NCBI GenBank assembly: GCA_018609925.1
Contig: JAHEOG010000175.1
Coordinates: forward strand, 1 to 17,285
Source of the DNA: Gammaproteobacteria bacterium
GTDB taxonomy: Bacteria > Pseudomonadota > Gammaproteobacteria > Thiohalorhabdales > Thiohalorhabdaceae
Direction: 5' to 3'
DNA length: 17,285 nucleotides
A program made the translations under genes and the position numbers. Shown one piece after another: positions 7,032-15,203 of the stretch. Below the pieces are notes generated by a model, which saw only the letters and a program-made list of their open reading frames with translations, was not told where the DNA came from and did not search any database. Position 1 is the first letter of the stretch. Each line of letters starts with the position of its first letter.

Positions 7032-7750
7032 TAGGTCATCGCCCCATCGATGGAGATGATCTGCCCCGAGATATAGGCGGCCTCTTCGGAGGCCAGGAAG
7101 ACCACCAGCGCGGCCACCTCCCGGGGCTCGCCGGCGCGCCTCATGGGGACCAGCTCCTGGATGGACGCTTCACCGAAGCTCTCACGGGACTGTCCCCCTT
7201 CGATAATCCCCGGGGCCACGGCATTGACGGTGATGTTCCGGGAGGCCAGTTCCCGCGCCAGGCCCTGGGTGGCCCCGTGAAGGCCGGACTTGGCGGCGGC
7301 GTAATTGACCTGGCCGGGATTGCCCATTACCCCCGCAACCGAGCTGAGGTTGATAATCCGGCCCCAGCGGCATCGGGCCATGGGCAGGGTGAGCGGCTGG
7401 GTGACATTAAAGAATCCGTCCAGCGAGGCCCCGCGGACCTGGCCCCATTGCTCCTCCGACATCCCGGCGAAGGAGGCGTCCCAATGGCTACCCGCGTTGT
7501 TGACCAGGATCTGGACTGGCCCCTCCTCCAGAATGGTCTCCAAAGCCCCGCGGGTGGCTGCGCCATCGGCGACATCGAAGGCCGCGGAGCGCGCCCGATG
7601 GCCCGCTTGGCTTAGCTCCTCGGCCAGGCGCTCAGCGGCTTCCGGGTGGGTATGGCCATGGATGATGACCTCCAGGCCTTCCTGCGCCAGACGCCGGGCA
7701 ATGGCGGCGCCGATGTCCCCGCTGCCTCCCGTGACCAGGGCCCGTTTCAT
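7031..7750 (-). CDS. 3-oxoacyl-ACP reductase, FabG/ApeQ-like
   Basis: This short-chain dehydrogenase/reductase of 239 residues should use NAD(P)H to reduce the beta-keto group after each polyketide extension. The Rossmann glycine motif is GGSGDIG (8-14) and NNAG is at 84-87. The catalytic triad is S137 (LSSVAG), Y150 and K154 (YAAAK), matching FabG spacing. The C-terminal YISGQIISIDGAM is typical of FabG. ATG overlaps the upstream dehydratase stop as ATGA. Its place between ketosynthase/dehydratase and tailoring genes fits the ApeQ role in arylpolyene synthesis. It need not be the housekeeping fabG, which would normally sit with fabD-acpP-fabF. Confidence 0.92.
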   Translation of the reverse strand: MKRALVTGGSGDIGAAIARRLAQEGLEVIIHGHTHPEAAERLAEELSQAGHRARSAAFDVADGAATRGALETILEEGPVQILVNNAGSHWDASFAGMSEEQWGQVRGASLDGFFNVTQPLTLPMARCRWGRIINLSSVAGVMGNPGQVNYAAAKSGLHGATQGLARELASRNITVNAVAPGIIEGGQSRESFGEASIQELVPMRRAGEPREVAALVVFLASEEAAYISGQIISIDGAMT

Positions 7751-8190
7751 GGTGGGTCCCCGCGGTGGCCCATAACTGTGATCTGGGCGGAGAGGATGTC
7801 CCGACCGCCGCCGCTTACCCCCAGCCGATACACCCCGCTTTCCCCCTGGGACCCAAGGCAGGTGGCCGTAACGACCAGATCATCCGGTATCGACTCCAAC
7901 GGGTCGGGGATGAGTGTGAGATCGCGGATGCCCCCGAGATACTTCGGTGCTTGAGGATCCTTTTCCTGCCGGGAGCTGGCCAGGCTCCCGTGGATGGCCA
8001 CCGCCTGGCCCCCGATCTCCAAGGCGTGGACGGCCTCGAGTCGCCCGTTGCGGCGCAAGGGGTGTTGCGGCCACCGGTGGCAAGCCGTGCGGCACCGGAT
8101 CCATTCCTCTGTCCACGCCTCCACGGTTTCGAGCAGGCACATCTCCCCGGCGTGGGGGATTAACCGGCTGAGGGCCGCTCCCTCGATCAT
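7747..8190 (-). CDS. Hot-dog 3-hydroxyacyl-ACP dehydratase, ApeP-like
   Basis: This hot-dog-fold dehydratase of 147 residues resembles ApeP of arylpolyene clusters and is distantly FabA/FabZ-like. LIPHAGEMCLLETV (10-23) carries the candidate catalytic H13, and HALEIGGQAVAIHG (55-68) carries E58 at the place of the usual acidic catalytic residue. It should eliminate water from beta-hydroxyacyl-ACP to give the trans double bonds of the polyene. Its start overlaps the upstream chain-length-factor stop (ATGA) and its own stop overlaps the reductase start (ATGA). ApeP is reported to work with a partner dehydratase ApeI; a candidate partner lies at 14167-14472. Confidence 0.85.
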   Translation of the reverse strand: MIEGAALSRLIPHAGEMCLLETVEAWTEEWIRCRTACHRWPQHPLRRNGRLEAVHALEIGGQAVAIHGSLASSRQEKDPQAPKYLGGIRDLTLIPDPLESIPDDLVVTATCLGSQGESGVYRLGVSGGGRDILSAQITVMGHRGDPP

Positions 8191-8987
8191 GGGGCGTTAA
8201 GCTCCACTGCCAGGCCACTACGGGACGTATAGGGGAGGACCACTCGGTCGCTCCCGCCGAGGGCGAGGAGCTGCAACAAGGGAAGGCTACGGGCGGCGGG
8301 GTTGCCCAGCCGGATGGATTCCAGCTCGGACGCCTCGAAACCGGTCTCCGGCTCCTCCGAAACGAGGGACAAGCTCAATGTCCCCCAATCCGTGTGCTCG
8401 TGGATCCCCTCGGGCGCGAGCACCAGCGCCATCCCATACGGGTCCCGGATCGGTCGCACCTCCCGGATCGGGGGAGGCGGCGGCAAGTCATAGGCGACTA
8501 GCAGGACGATCCGATCCTCCGTCAGGACCTGGGTGACCGCTTCCAGGAGCCCGGCGGCGAAGGTGCCGTCGTAGGCAGCAAGGCTGACGGAAGGGGCGAT
8601 GGACCCCCATGCGATGTGCCAATACCCCGCCGCGGCGTTGTGTACGGAATTGTGGAACTGGATGGGGGAAACCGGCCGCCCCTGGAGGGCCAGGGAGCGG
8701 CAGATCCGCAGGACCACCTCGGCATCCCCGCAGCTGGATGCAAAAACCGTGGCCAGATCCTCGGGCCGCTGATCCGTTTCCTCAAGGGCCTGGCGGGCAA
8801 CCCGAAGGGCCAGCTGGATGGTTCCGGTGGTGCGGCGCTCTTCGTTGGGCGGCAGGAGTCCGGTCTTGGAAAAGGGCAGGGTAGCGGGCTCCAATGACTC
8901 CAGCTGCCCAAAAACCCCTCGGGCCGTGGCCCAGTCGGGCAGGCCAGGGGCGTTGATGGCCGCGGTGAGGATTCGTACCGGAGTCAA
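8187..8987 (-). CDS. Beta-ketoacyl synthase-like chain length factor, ApeC-like
   Basis: This protein of 266 residues matches the short ketoacyl-synthase-like proteins of arylpolyene clusters that pair with the true ketosynthase as a chain length factor. The family segment FASSCGDAEV, followed by SPIQFHNSVHNAAAGYWHIA, is clear. The normal ketosynthase nucleophile motif (TACSSS) and the HGT/TKG catalytic blocks are absent, so it is likely non-catalytic. The frame stays open far upstream into the ketosynthase gene, but the coding logic and operon spacing point to TTG 8985-8987, whose TTGA overlaps the ketosynthase TGA stop. From there the protein begins with a typical opening (TPVRILTAAINAPG). 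It probably forms a heterodimer with the 8984-10162 product and sets polyene length. Confidence 0.82.
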   Translation of the reverse strand: MTPVRILTAAINAPGLPDWATARGVFGQLESLEPATLPFSKTGLLPPNEERRTTGTIQLALRVARQALEETDQRPEDLATVFASSCGDAEVVLRICRSLALQGRPVSPIQFHNSVHNAAAGYWHIAWGSIAPSVSLAAYDGTFAAGLLEAVTQVLTEDRIVLLVAYDLPPPPPIREVRPIRDPYGMALVLAPEGIHEHTDWGTLSLSLVSEEPETGFEASELESIRLGNPAARSLPLLQLLALGGSDRVVLPYTSRSGLAVELNAP

Positions 8988-10162
8988 TTCGCCCGCCCGA
9001 AAACGAGGGAGCAGTTGGTTCCCCCGAACCCGAAGGAATTGCTCAGGGTGTGAGCCGGCTGCTCGCCTCGGCTGTGGCGCAGGAGCGGCAGGGAGAGCTC
9101 GGGATCGGGATCCTCGAGGTTCAGTGTGGCCGGCAGGAATCCCCTTTCCATGGCGAGCAGGCAGAATACCGCCTCCAATGCCCCGGCAGCGCCCAGGGTA
9201 TGACCCGTCCATCCCTTGGTGGAACTGCAGGGGACGTCCTCGCCAAACCAGGACGCCATCGCCCGGTCCTCGGAGCGGTCATTGGAGGGGGTGGCGGTGC
9301 CATGGAGGTTGACGTAGTCCATGTCCCCAGGCCCGAGTCCCGCCCGCTCCAAGGCCGAGCACAGGGCAGAGGCGGCGCCCTTCCCTTCGGGATGGGGCGA
9401 GGCGATGTGGTGCCCGTCGCTGCTTTCCCCGTAGCCGAGCAGGGCGGGCCCTTGCCCTGCGCGCGGCTCGACCAGGGCGAAGGCCGCCCCTTCGCCGATG
9501 CTGAGACCGCTCCGCTCCCGATCCCAGGGGCGACAGGGGGAGGCGGAGATGAGCTCGAGGGCGTTGAACCCGTAGAGGGTGGTGAGGCAAAGGGAGTCCA
9601 CCCCTCCCACCACCGCAGCGTCGCAGAGACCCGCCTGAACGTGGCGGTGAGCCGCCGCGAAGACCTTGGCGCTCGAGGAGCAGGCAGTGGATACGACGAA
9701 TTGGGGGCCCTCCAAGCCCAGGTACCGCCCCACAAAATCCCCGAGGGAGAACAGGTCGTGGCTCTCCCGATAGTGGTAGGTATCGGGCGGGATCTCGTGC
9801 TCTACCAGCTCGGCAACCATGCGCTCCGTTTGCCGGATTCCGGCGGTGCTGGTTCCGAGGAACAGGGCGACCCGGTTCGATCCGTACGTCTCCAGGGCTT
9901 GCCGGGCCCGCTCGGCAAAACTGTCCGTTTCCAATCCCAGCAGGGCCAAGCGGTTGTTCCGGCAATCGAAGGGCTCGTACCCAGGAGGGACCTCGGTCTC
10001 CTCCAGGCCCTCTACGCGGCCGATCCAGGTATCGAGCAAGGCGTCCTCGTAATCGCAGGGCCGAAGCCCGCCGCGCTCGGTCCACAAGGCCTGCGCGTGG
10101 GCCTCGTTTCCCCTGCCGAGGGCGCTTACCACGGTGTAGGTGGAGATGGGGAGGGGCTTCAT
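8984..10162 (-). CDS. Beta-ketoacyl-ACP synthase, ApeO-like
   Basis: This is a condensing enzyme (KAS I/II fold) of 392 residues that catalyses decarboxylative Claisen condensation of malonyl-ACP with the aryl or growing polyene chain. The nucleophile is C161 in STACSSS, followed by H287 (LHGTATPSND), K316 (STKGWTGH) and H321, then the C-terminal NSFGFGGTN. All catalytic residues are present. The start is ATG 10160-10162 (MKPLPISTYTVVSALG), which matches the family opening. An upstream GTG at 10193-10195 would add 11 unlikely residues. Neither start has a strong ribosome binding site. It heads the six-gene minus-strand block B. Confidence 0.92.
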   Translation of the reverse strand: MKPLPISTYTVVSALGRGNEAHAQALWTERGGLRPCDYEDALLDTWIGRVEGLEETEVPPGYEPFDCRNNRLALLGLETDSFAERARQALETYGSNRVALFLGTSTAGIRQTERMVAELVEHEIPPDTYHYRESHDLFSLGDFVGRYLGLEGPQFVVSTACSSSAKVFAAAHRHVQAGLCDAAVVGGVDSLCLTTLYGFNALELISASPCRPWDRERSGLSIGEGAAFALVEPRAGQGPALLGYGESSDGHHIASPHPEGKGAASALCSALERAGLGPGDMDYVNLHGTATPSNDRSEDRAMASWFGEDVPCSSTKGWTGHTLGAAGALEAVFCLLAMERGFLPATLNLEDPDPELSLPLLRHSRGEQPAHTLSNSFGFGGTNCSLVFGRAN

Positions 10163-10364
10163 GGGATCGATCGGTACGGGAGAAGGGGGCGCCACACGGA
10201 AACCCCGGCTCGCTCCTTTGGTTGGCTGTTGCGGAACGCCCTACCCGGACCTTACTCCGAAGGGCCAAACGCCTGTTTTCATTGTCGACCAAACGGCCAG
10301 GAATGGAAACCGCTTCCGGCGTGGTCGGGCGGCTGGGAGGCTCTAGGGCCTGGCGACAATTGAT
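10163..10364. other. Intergenic gap between blocks A and B
   Basis: These 202 bases separate the exporter stop from the ketosynthase start on the minus strand. This is the largest gap inside the minus-strand run, so it probably holds a promoter for the ketosynthase block. I found no clear -35/-10 pair, terminator hairpin with T tract, or small gene. Confidence 0.4.
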
Positions 10365-12722
10365 TCAGCTCCGGGCCCGAGGAATCAAGGGCTCGCCCTG
10401 AGGAGCCGCCGAGCCGGACAGCCGCCGAGCGAAAGTCAGGGCCGTCAGGAAACTGGCCAATGCCCCGAGGAACACGGTAAGCCCCAGCTGGTGTAGGACG
10501 GGGATGTCCGAGGTGGCCAGGAGCCCGAAGACCAGCAAAGTCGACCCGGCGCAGGCTACTAGGCCGTGGAGGGTCCGCTCCCGGTAAGCAGCATCGGGCC
10601 CGGGGCGCTCGAAGAAAAGGGTGTAATCCACTCCAATCCCGAAAACCAGCAGCAGGGCGAGAACGTGAAAGAGGGTCAGCTGCTCGCCGAAGGTAAGCAG
10701 GAGTCCGAGGGTGGTCATCAGGGCGAGGACCACGGGGGTAACCACCCCGAGAAGACGCCGGCTCGAGCGTAGTCCGACGGCCAATACCAGGACCAGCACC
10801 AGCAGGCCGATCCCAAGGCGGCTCATGCCGGCCCCCATGAAGCGGTACACCAGCCTGTCGGTGGCCGGTCCGAGCTCCAAGGGCAGCACCTCAGGCCCTG
10901 TAACACCGGCGGCGGCCTCGAGGGGATCGGAGCCCTCCGTCCCTTTCAAGGGGATGAGGGCGCTGTGGCCCCGGGGGAGGCTCGTAAGCAGGCTGGCGGC
11001 ACGGTAAAAGAGGAAAGTACCCTCCAGATCCGGTAACCGGACGGGGGCCTGATCTCGAGCCCGGTGGACATCCTCTAGGAAGGGCTGGAACAAACCCTCC
11101 CGGAAGGGCAGGTCCCGGGTGGCCCCTTCCAGATTGGCTGCTAGCCGTTGCCGGGAAGGAAGGCTGCGCTGGCGCTGGCGCTGGGTCGCTACGCTGGGAA
11201 GCACCGCCACCGGGCTCCGGTAGGCCTCGATCCGACCTTCCTCGACCAGGGAAGCCAGCGACCCCGAAAGGTCTTCGGCCTTCTCCAGGGCTTTCTGGCG
11301 GGACTCCCCGGTTACAATCAGGAAGTGCCGATAATCGGGCATGCCCAGCTGCTCTCGCAGCTCCTGGAAGCGCTCCATTTGCGCTTCCGGCACCGGGCTG
11401 AGGGCGCGAAGGTCCCGTTCCAATGCCTCCGGCATGCTCCAGATGGAAATCGGCACGGAGGCTGCAGCCGCAGCGAGGAGGACCGTACCCAGCACCCACG
11501 AGGGACGAAGCCAGCGTCCCAGGGCCAAGCGCGGCCATTCGCGGCGTTTCTCGGCCGGGCAGACCGGCGGCAGGGCCCACCGAGTTGTCGCTGCAGCGGT
11601 GGCCAGTCCGGTTGCAGCAAATATTCCCAGCTGCACGAGGCCCCGGAACTCGGTGGTGGCCAGGATGGCGTAGGCTGCCACCGTCGTGAGCACGCCCAGT
11701 CGAAGGGTGGGCCAAACCCTGGATAGGGCGGAACGGGCAGGGGTGCTGCCGGCGACCTGGGTTAGCAGATGCAGGGGGTAATCGAGGGCCACTCCCAGAA
11801 GGGTGATCCCGAAGGCGAGGGTGATCCCGTGGACGGCCCCGAAGCTCAGCCAAACGGCCCACGCCCCGGCTAGGACTCCTGTGGCCAGGGGCAGAGCGGT
11901 CAGGAGCAGGATCCGGGCCGAGCGGAAGAGGAACAGGAGCAGGACCCCTACTCCCAAGGTGCCGAGGAGGGTCAGCCGAGAGGCCTCCCGGCGTATGCGG
12001 TCCCGAGCCTCGACCCCGAAGACACCGGGGCCGGTCACCTCAAGCCGGAGGCGGTCACTCCCCGGAACCTCTTGGAAGGCCTTTTGTAGAGCCTCTTGGG
12101 CCGACTGCTGCGCCTCCAGAGCCGTTCCCGGAGCCCGGGTCCATAGCAGGAGCAGGGCCTGCTCACCGCCCCGGCTGACCCAGACTCCTCGGCTGCGCTG
12201 CGGGTTGGACGGGTTTTCCAGGCGTTTCAGGATGGCCAGGAGCTCCCCTGTGGGATCCCGAGCCAAGAGGTCTTTGGTCACCAGGGAGGTGGGTGCCCGC
12301 AGCTCGTCCAGGCGCTGACGAAGGCTTGCCGTCAGGGATTCCGGCTCGAAGCGAGCCGGCCTGACCTCTGGGCTGAGCAGGTAGCGGTGCCGGAGCAGGA
12401 AATCCCGCTCGGGTCCCTGGAATGGCTCGGTGCCGTTGGCTACCCGCAGGAAGTGCTGGGAGGCCTCCAAGCGGGACCGCAGGGTTCGGCTGGCCTTTGC
12501 CCGGGCGGCGGCATCCGCCCCGGAGACCGCGGCGAAGTGGATCCGGTTCCCGACCCCCTCATGGAGCTGATCGAGGAGGACGTACTCCTGGGTGCTTGCC
12601 GCCTGGGGCAGAAAGAGCGTGAGATCCGAGGAAACCGGCATACGATAGGCCGTCCAGGCCCCCAGGAGGCTCAGGCCCAGGATCCAAGCGACCAGGATGG
12701 CCAAGGGGCGGTCACTGCCCAC
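10365..12722 (-). CDS. MMPL/RND-family exporter of the arylpolyene cluster
   Basis: This large inner-membrane transporter of 785 residues has two similar halves: an N-terminal helix, a large periplasmic loop with charged, helix-rich sequence, and a bundle of helices, each half repeated. The first half contains GVLLLFLFRSARIL and GVALDYPLHLL, the second GIGVDYTLFF; the intramembrane aspartates are typical of proton-coupled RND/MMPL proteins. Such exporters in arylpolyene and xanthomonadin clusters are thought to move the lipid-like pigment from the inner membrane. The start is GTG 12720-12722, overlapping the LolA-like gene end by 11 nt, with GGAGA about 12 nt upstream. It is the last gene of block A. 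Confidence 0.9.
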   Translation of the reverse strand: MGSDRPLAILVAWILGLSLLGAWTAYRMPVSSDLTLFLPQAASTQEYVLLDQLHEGVGNRIHFAAVSGADAAARAKASRTLRSRLEASQHFLRVANGTEPFQGPERDFLLRHRYLLSPEVRPARFEPESLTASLRQRLDELRAPTSLVTKDLLARDPTGELLAILKRLENPSNPQRSRGVWVSRGGEQALLLLWTRAPGTALEAQQSAQEALQKAFQEVPGSDRLRLEVTGPGVFGVEARDRIRREASRLTLLGTLGVGVLLLFLFRSARILLLTALPLATGVLAGAWAVWLSFGAVHGITLAFGITLLGVALDYPLHLLTQVAGSTPARSALSRVWPTLRLGVLTTVAAYAILATTEFRGLVQLGIFAATGLATAAATTRWALPPVCPAEKRREWPRLALGRWLRPSWVLGTVLLAAAAASVPISIWSMPEALERDLRALSPVPEAQMERFQELREQLGMPDYRHFLIVTGESRQKALEKAEDLSGSLASLVEEGRIEAYRSPVAVLPSVATQRQRQRSLPSRQRLAANLEGATRDLPFREGLFQPFLEDVHRARDQAPVRLPDLEGTFLFYRAASLLTSLPRGHSALIPLKGTEGSDPLEAAAGVTGPEVLPLELGPATDRLVYRFMGAGMSRLGIGLLVLVLVLAVGLRSSRRLLGVVTPVVLALMTTLGLLLTFGEQLTLFHVLALLLVFGIGVDYTLFFERPGPDAAYRERTLHGLVACAGSTLLVFGLLATSDIPVLHQLGLTVFLGALASFLTALTFARRLSGSAAPQGEPLIPRARS

Positions 12723-13299
12723 GGTCCGGACTTATCTCCAGGAGGGAGTAATCGCCGTTGGGCTCGACCGTCTTTACCGACAGCACGCTTCCTTCCCTGC
12801 CGCGAACCACCACCCGCTTGATCTTCTCCCCGATCTGGGAGTCCTTTGGCCGCAGCCGCAGTGACCACTGGTCCGGGCCCCCTTGTAGCTGGAGGTGGTA
12901 ATCCTCCTCGAGGGCCCCCAGGTCTCCCGATAGGATCCCCCGCATGGTGGCAACGAAGGTCTGCAACAGGGGGTGATCGGTGATCGTCAGCCGTCGGGTA
13001 TCTTCTTCGGGAGTGGCAATGGTTAGGCGGTCGCCGCGGATTTCGTAGATCTTTTCATGGGGTTGGGTTACGACCTTTTTCAGGTGATCTGGGGGCTCGT
13101 AGAGGAGCGACCCCTTCAGCACCAGTGGCTCTTCAAGGGCGTCCAGGTGCTTGGTCTGGTGGAAGGTGGCCCGGTAGGTTCCCTTTTCTTCCAACCGGCT
13201 CATGAGGGCTTCGAGGTCCCAGTCCAAAGCTGCCGCTGCCGTTCCGGCGACCAAGGCCACAAGGAGCATCCCGAAGAGGCTAGCGGGACCAAAAGTCAT
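12712..13299 (-). CDS. LolA-like outer-membrane lipoprotein carrier-family protein
   Basis: This periplasmic protein of 195 residues resembles LolA, whose fold binds acyl chains. The N-terminus (MTFGPASLFGMLLVALVAGTAAAALD) is a hydrophobic signal-like segment ending near ALA/AAA residues, although it lacks early positive charges. The body has GTYRATFHQTKHLDAL, LVLKGSLLYEPPDHLKK and VKTVEPNGDYSLLEIS, typical of cluster-encoded LolA-like proteins. It likely ferries the pigment or its lipid form across the periplasm together with the MMPL protein. ATG 13297-13299 overlaps the acyltransferase end by 20 nt; ATG 13267-13269 is an alternative that would shorten the signal segment. A longer frame reaches 13371 but would only add sequence inside the acyltransferase gene. 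Confidence 0.85.
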   Translation of the reverse strand: MTFGPASLFGMLLVALVAGTAAAALDWDLEALMSRLEEKGTYRATFHQTKHLDALEEPLVLKGSLLYEPPDHLKKVVTQPHEKIYEIRGDRLTIATPEEDTRRLTITDHPLLQTFVATMRGILSGDLGALEEDYHLQLQGGPDQWSLRLRPKDSQIGEKIKRVVVRGREGSVLSVKTVEPNGDYSLLEISPDRGQ

Positions 13300-14170
13300 A
13301 GAAGTTGAACCAGTTGTAGGGGTATTGGCGGGCATAGGTCTCCAACCGGGAAACGTATCGGCCCAGCTCACGCGGCAAGTCGGGCTCCCCCTCCTCCGAA
13401 ATCGAGGTAGGGGCCAGGAATGGCTCGAAATGGACGTCGTAGCGATTCCCGCCTCGATAGATCCCGAAGAACAGAATAACGGGAATCTTCAGGCGGAGGG
13501 CGATATAAAGGGGGCCCGTGGGGAAGTGGGCCGGCTCCCCGAAGAAGGGTACCGGCAAGGCTCGATTGGGGCTGACCATCCGGTCCCCCAGGAAGCCCAC
13601 CATCGCCCCCGCCTGCAGGCTCTCCTGGACCCGGAGCAAGGCCCCCGGGGATCCGAGGGGGATCACCGAATCCTTGATCCGCGGGCTCAGGTCTTCCAGG
13701 ACCCGATCGATTTCCGGGGTTTGAGCGGTTTCCATCACGACCTTTATGGGGCGATCCGTGTGGTGCAGGGCCAGGACCCGCAAGACCTCGAAGCTCCCCA
13801 GGTGGCTGCCGAGGAGGATGCACCCCGGCCCTTGCTCAAGGGCGCGGTCCAGCCCCTTCGTTCCATGGAGGCGAAACTCCAGGACTTCAGGGCGATCCGC
13901 CAGCATGTAGACCTTGTCCAGGAGGGTAGTCGCGTAGCAGTGGAAGTGGCGCCACAGATCCAGCAGCGAGGGCTTGCGTCCCAGGGCGCGCTCCAGAAAG
14001 GCCCGGGAGGCCTTCCTTTGTAAGGGAGCGGTGACGAAGAAGTAGGCGGTAATGGGGAGAAGCAGGACCCGGGTGGAGGGGCGGCCCAAGGCGAGGGCGA
14101 GCCGAAGGATCAGCTTGACCGCTCCGGGGGTGCCCCGCTCGACACCCGGTGCGGCCGAGCTCTCGCTCAA
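13280..14170 (-). CDS. LPLAT-family (lipid A biosynthesis-like) acyltransferase
   Basis: This membrane-associated acyltransferase of 296 residues is related to LpxL/HtrB. The catalytic HX4E motif is H123-LGSF-E128 in GSHLGSFEVLR. A hydrophobic N-terminal region (LILRLALALG to LLLPITAYFF) should anchor it to the inner membrane, and FLGDRMV plus PVPFFGEPAHFPTGP are the family's downstream blocks. In arylpolyene loci this enzyme is thought to attach the polyene acyl chain to a lipid or sugar anchor; the acceptor here is unknown. The start is taken as TTG 14168-14170, overlapping the dehydratase stop as TTGA. The frame extends to 14230, but those residues overlap the dehydratase and look non-family. 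Confidence 0.86.
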   Translation of the reverse strand: MSESSAAPGVERGTPGAVKLILRLALALGRPSTRVLLLPITAYFFVTAPLQRKASRAFLERALGRKPSLLDLWRHFHCYATTLLDKVYMLADRPEVLEFRLHGTKGLDRALEQGPGCILLGSHLGSFEVLRVLALHHTDRPIKVVMETAQTPEIDRVLEDLSPRIKDSVIPLGSPGALLRVQESLQAGAMVGFLGDRMVSPNRALPVPFFGEPAHFPTGPLYIALRLKIPVILFFGIYRGGNRYDVHFEPFLAPTSISEEGEPDLPRELGRYVSRLETYARQYPYNWFNFYDFWSR

Positions 14171-14472
14171 GGCCGCGTGGCTGCCCTTGCCACCTTCCCG
14201 GAGGCCACCAGGGTCCCATCGCAGTAGCATGCGAAGGAAATCCGGTCGCGACCGGACTCCTCCAGGATCACCTCGAAGGGATCCCCCGGACCGATCGGCC
14301 GCAGGAACTTTACCCGGCTGAATCGCCCCACCTGGAAATCGGGGCGCCAGTTGTGGAGGCTGTTTTGGACCTCTTCCAGGAGAAGAGATCCCGGGACGAT
14401 GGGGTGATCGGGGAAATGACCCGGGAGGCAGGGATGGCCCGGATCCACGGTCTTTTTATCCCGATAGGTCAA
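14167..14472 (-). CDS. Hot-dog dehydratase, ApeI/FabZ-like
   Basis: This is a small hot-dog-fold 3-hydroxyacyl-ACP dehydratase of 101 residues, like ApeI. HPCLPGHFPDHPIVPGSLLL (13-32) is the FabA/FabZ-type catalytic region with H19 in GHFP. It would pair with the ApeP-like protein (7747-8190) to dehydrate the intermediates. The only plausible start codon is TTG 14470-14472; upstream the frame is open into the membrane-protein gene without ATG or GTG. No strong ribosome binding site precedes it. The opening residues TYRDKKTVDPGHP fit the short N-terminus normal for the family. Confidence 0.84.
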   Translation of the reverse strand: MTYRDKKTVDPGHPCLPGHFPDHPIVPGSLLLEEVQNSLHNWRPDFQVGRFSRVKFLRPIGPGDPFEVILEESGRDRISFACYCDGTLVASGKVARAATRP

Positions 14473-14533
14473 TGATTTGAATAGAATCCTTAATAAAGCA
14501 CATAACTCTAACCGGTAACGTCGACTCGCCCAT
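14473..14533 (-). promoter_or_regulatory. AT-rich gap with possible internal promoter
   Basis: Within this GC-rich cluster, the stretch of about 45 bp upstream of the dehydratase is strikingly AT-rich on the minus strand (TTATGTGCTTTATTAAGG, then TCTATTCAAATCA). It could hold a -10-like element for the dehydratase-acyltransferase-LolA-exporter genes or act as an A/U-rich translation enhancer for the TTG start. No convincing -35/-10 pair was found. Confidence 0.25.
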
Positions 14534-15145
14534 TCAAGGTTTCACGGCCGACCAATCTACACGCGCCATACCCCGCAGGAAAGCCCCGAACCCCGGATGA
14601 AAATGGCTCCGCAGATGGTGAAGCCGGAAAAGGTATTCCCCCAGGAATACCGCGAACACGAGGATGTGGTTCAAGAGTCCAGTTACCAGTGCCCAAACGG
14701 GCAGGGGGGCGAAAAGCGAAAGGCAAGCCACCTCGATTGCCAAGAAGGTGAGGACCCCGGTCCACATCTGGGTAACCCTGCGGGTGTAGTGGTCGATCTC
14801 GGGGTCACAATAACCCCGTATCGACCGGGAGATCTGGGTGATGAGGGGGACTCTTCCCGGCATGAGGGAGGCGGCGAACAAGCCGAGCACGACCATGGTG
14901 ACTACTACCGGGGGGAGGAAAAGCAGCCGTTCTTCATGGGGATAGAACAAGAAGGCGATCCCGGCCAAGGCCAGTCCCAGAAAGGGAAGGCGGAGCCAAT
15001 GGATCCCGCGGGTTTTGAAAAGATCCCCGAGTATGGGGGCCAATCCAACCGCTACCAGAAGCCCCCCAGCGACCCGCTCCTGCTCAAGGAAGAGGGTCAG
15101 ATGGATCAGTAGGGGATACAGAAGAAGGTAAGGGATGCGTAGCAA
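14534..15145 (-). CDS. COG4648-like predicted inner-membrane protein
   Basis: This is a hydrophobic protein of 203 residues with about five to six predicted transmembrane segments (around 3-20, 28-40, 52-67, 75-92, 128-148, 152-172). It ends in a soluble tail rich in His, Arg and Phe (EYLFRLHHLRSHFHPGFGAF). It resembles the small membrane proteins routinely encoded in arylpolyene clusters, whose biochemical role is not settled. The start is TTG 15143-15145; the upstream frame is open but has no ATG, GTG or TTG. It lies 58 bp after the ACP and is probably in the same transcript. No enzymatic motif is recognised. Confidence 0.75.
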   Translation of the reverse strand: MLRIPYLLLYPLLIHLTLFLEQERVAGGLLVAVGLAPILGDLFKTRGIHWLRLPFLGLALAGIAFLFYPHEERLLFLPPVVVTMVVLGLFAASLMPGRVPLITQISRSIRGYCDPEIDHYTRRVTQMWTGVLTFLAIEVACLSLFAPLPVWALVTGLLNHILVFAVFLGEYLFRLHHLRSHFHPGFGAFLRGMARVDWSAVKP

Positions 15146-15203
15146 TAGAGATTGGGGCGGCCAGAAGGGGACCTCGGTCCGAAATTGGGATGGGCTGGTC
15201 GGG

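Noticed and set aside
8700..8760. Cys in FASSCGDAEV as a ketosynthase nucleophile in the chain length factor
   Set aside because: The surrounding residues correspond to the family's non-catalytic segment, and the usual TACSSS, HGT and TKG motifs are missing.
9279..10292. Second minus-strand open frame of 337 codons in the ketosynthase region
   Set aside because: It is out of frame with the ketosynthase and has Arg/Gly/Pro-rich shadow composition.
9050..10363. Plus-strand open frame of 437 codons opposite the ketosynthase
   Set aside because: The minus-strand frame encodes a full ketosynthase with all catalytic motifs; the plus frame has low-complexity Gly/Pro/Arg composition typical of antisense GC-rich DNA.
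10891..11862. Minus-strand open frame of 323 codons inside the exporter gene
   Set aside because: It is shifted relative to the MMPL frame, has no membrane segments or motifs, and looks like a GC-driven shadow.
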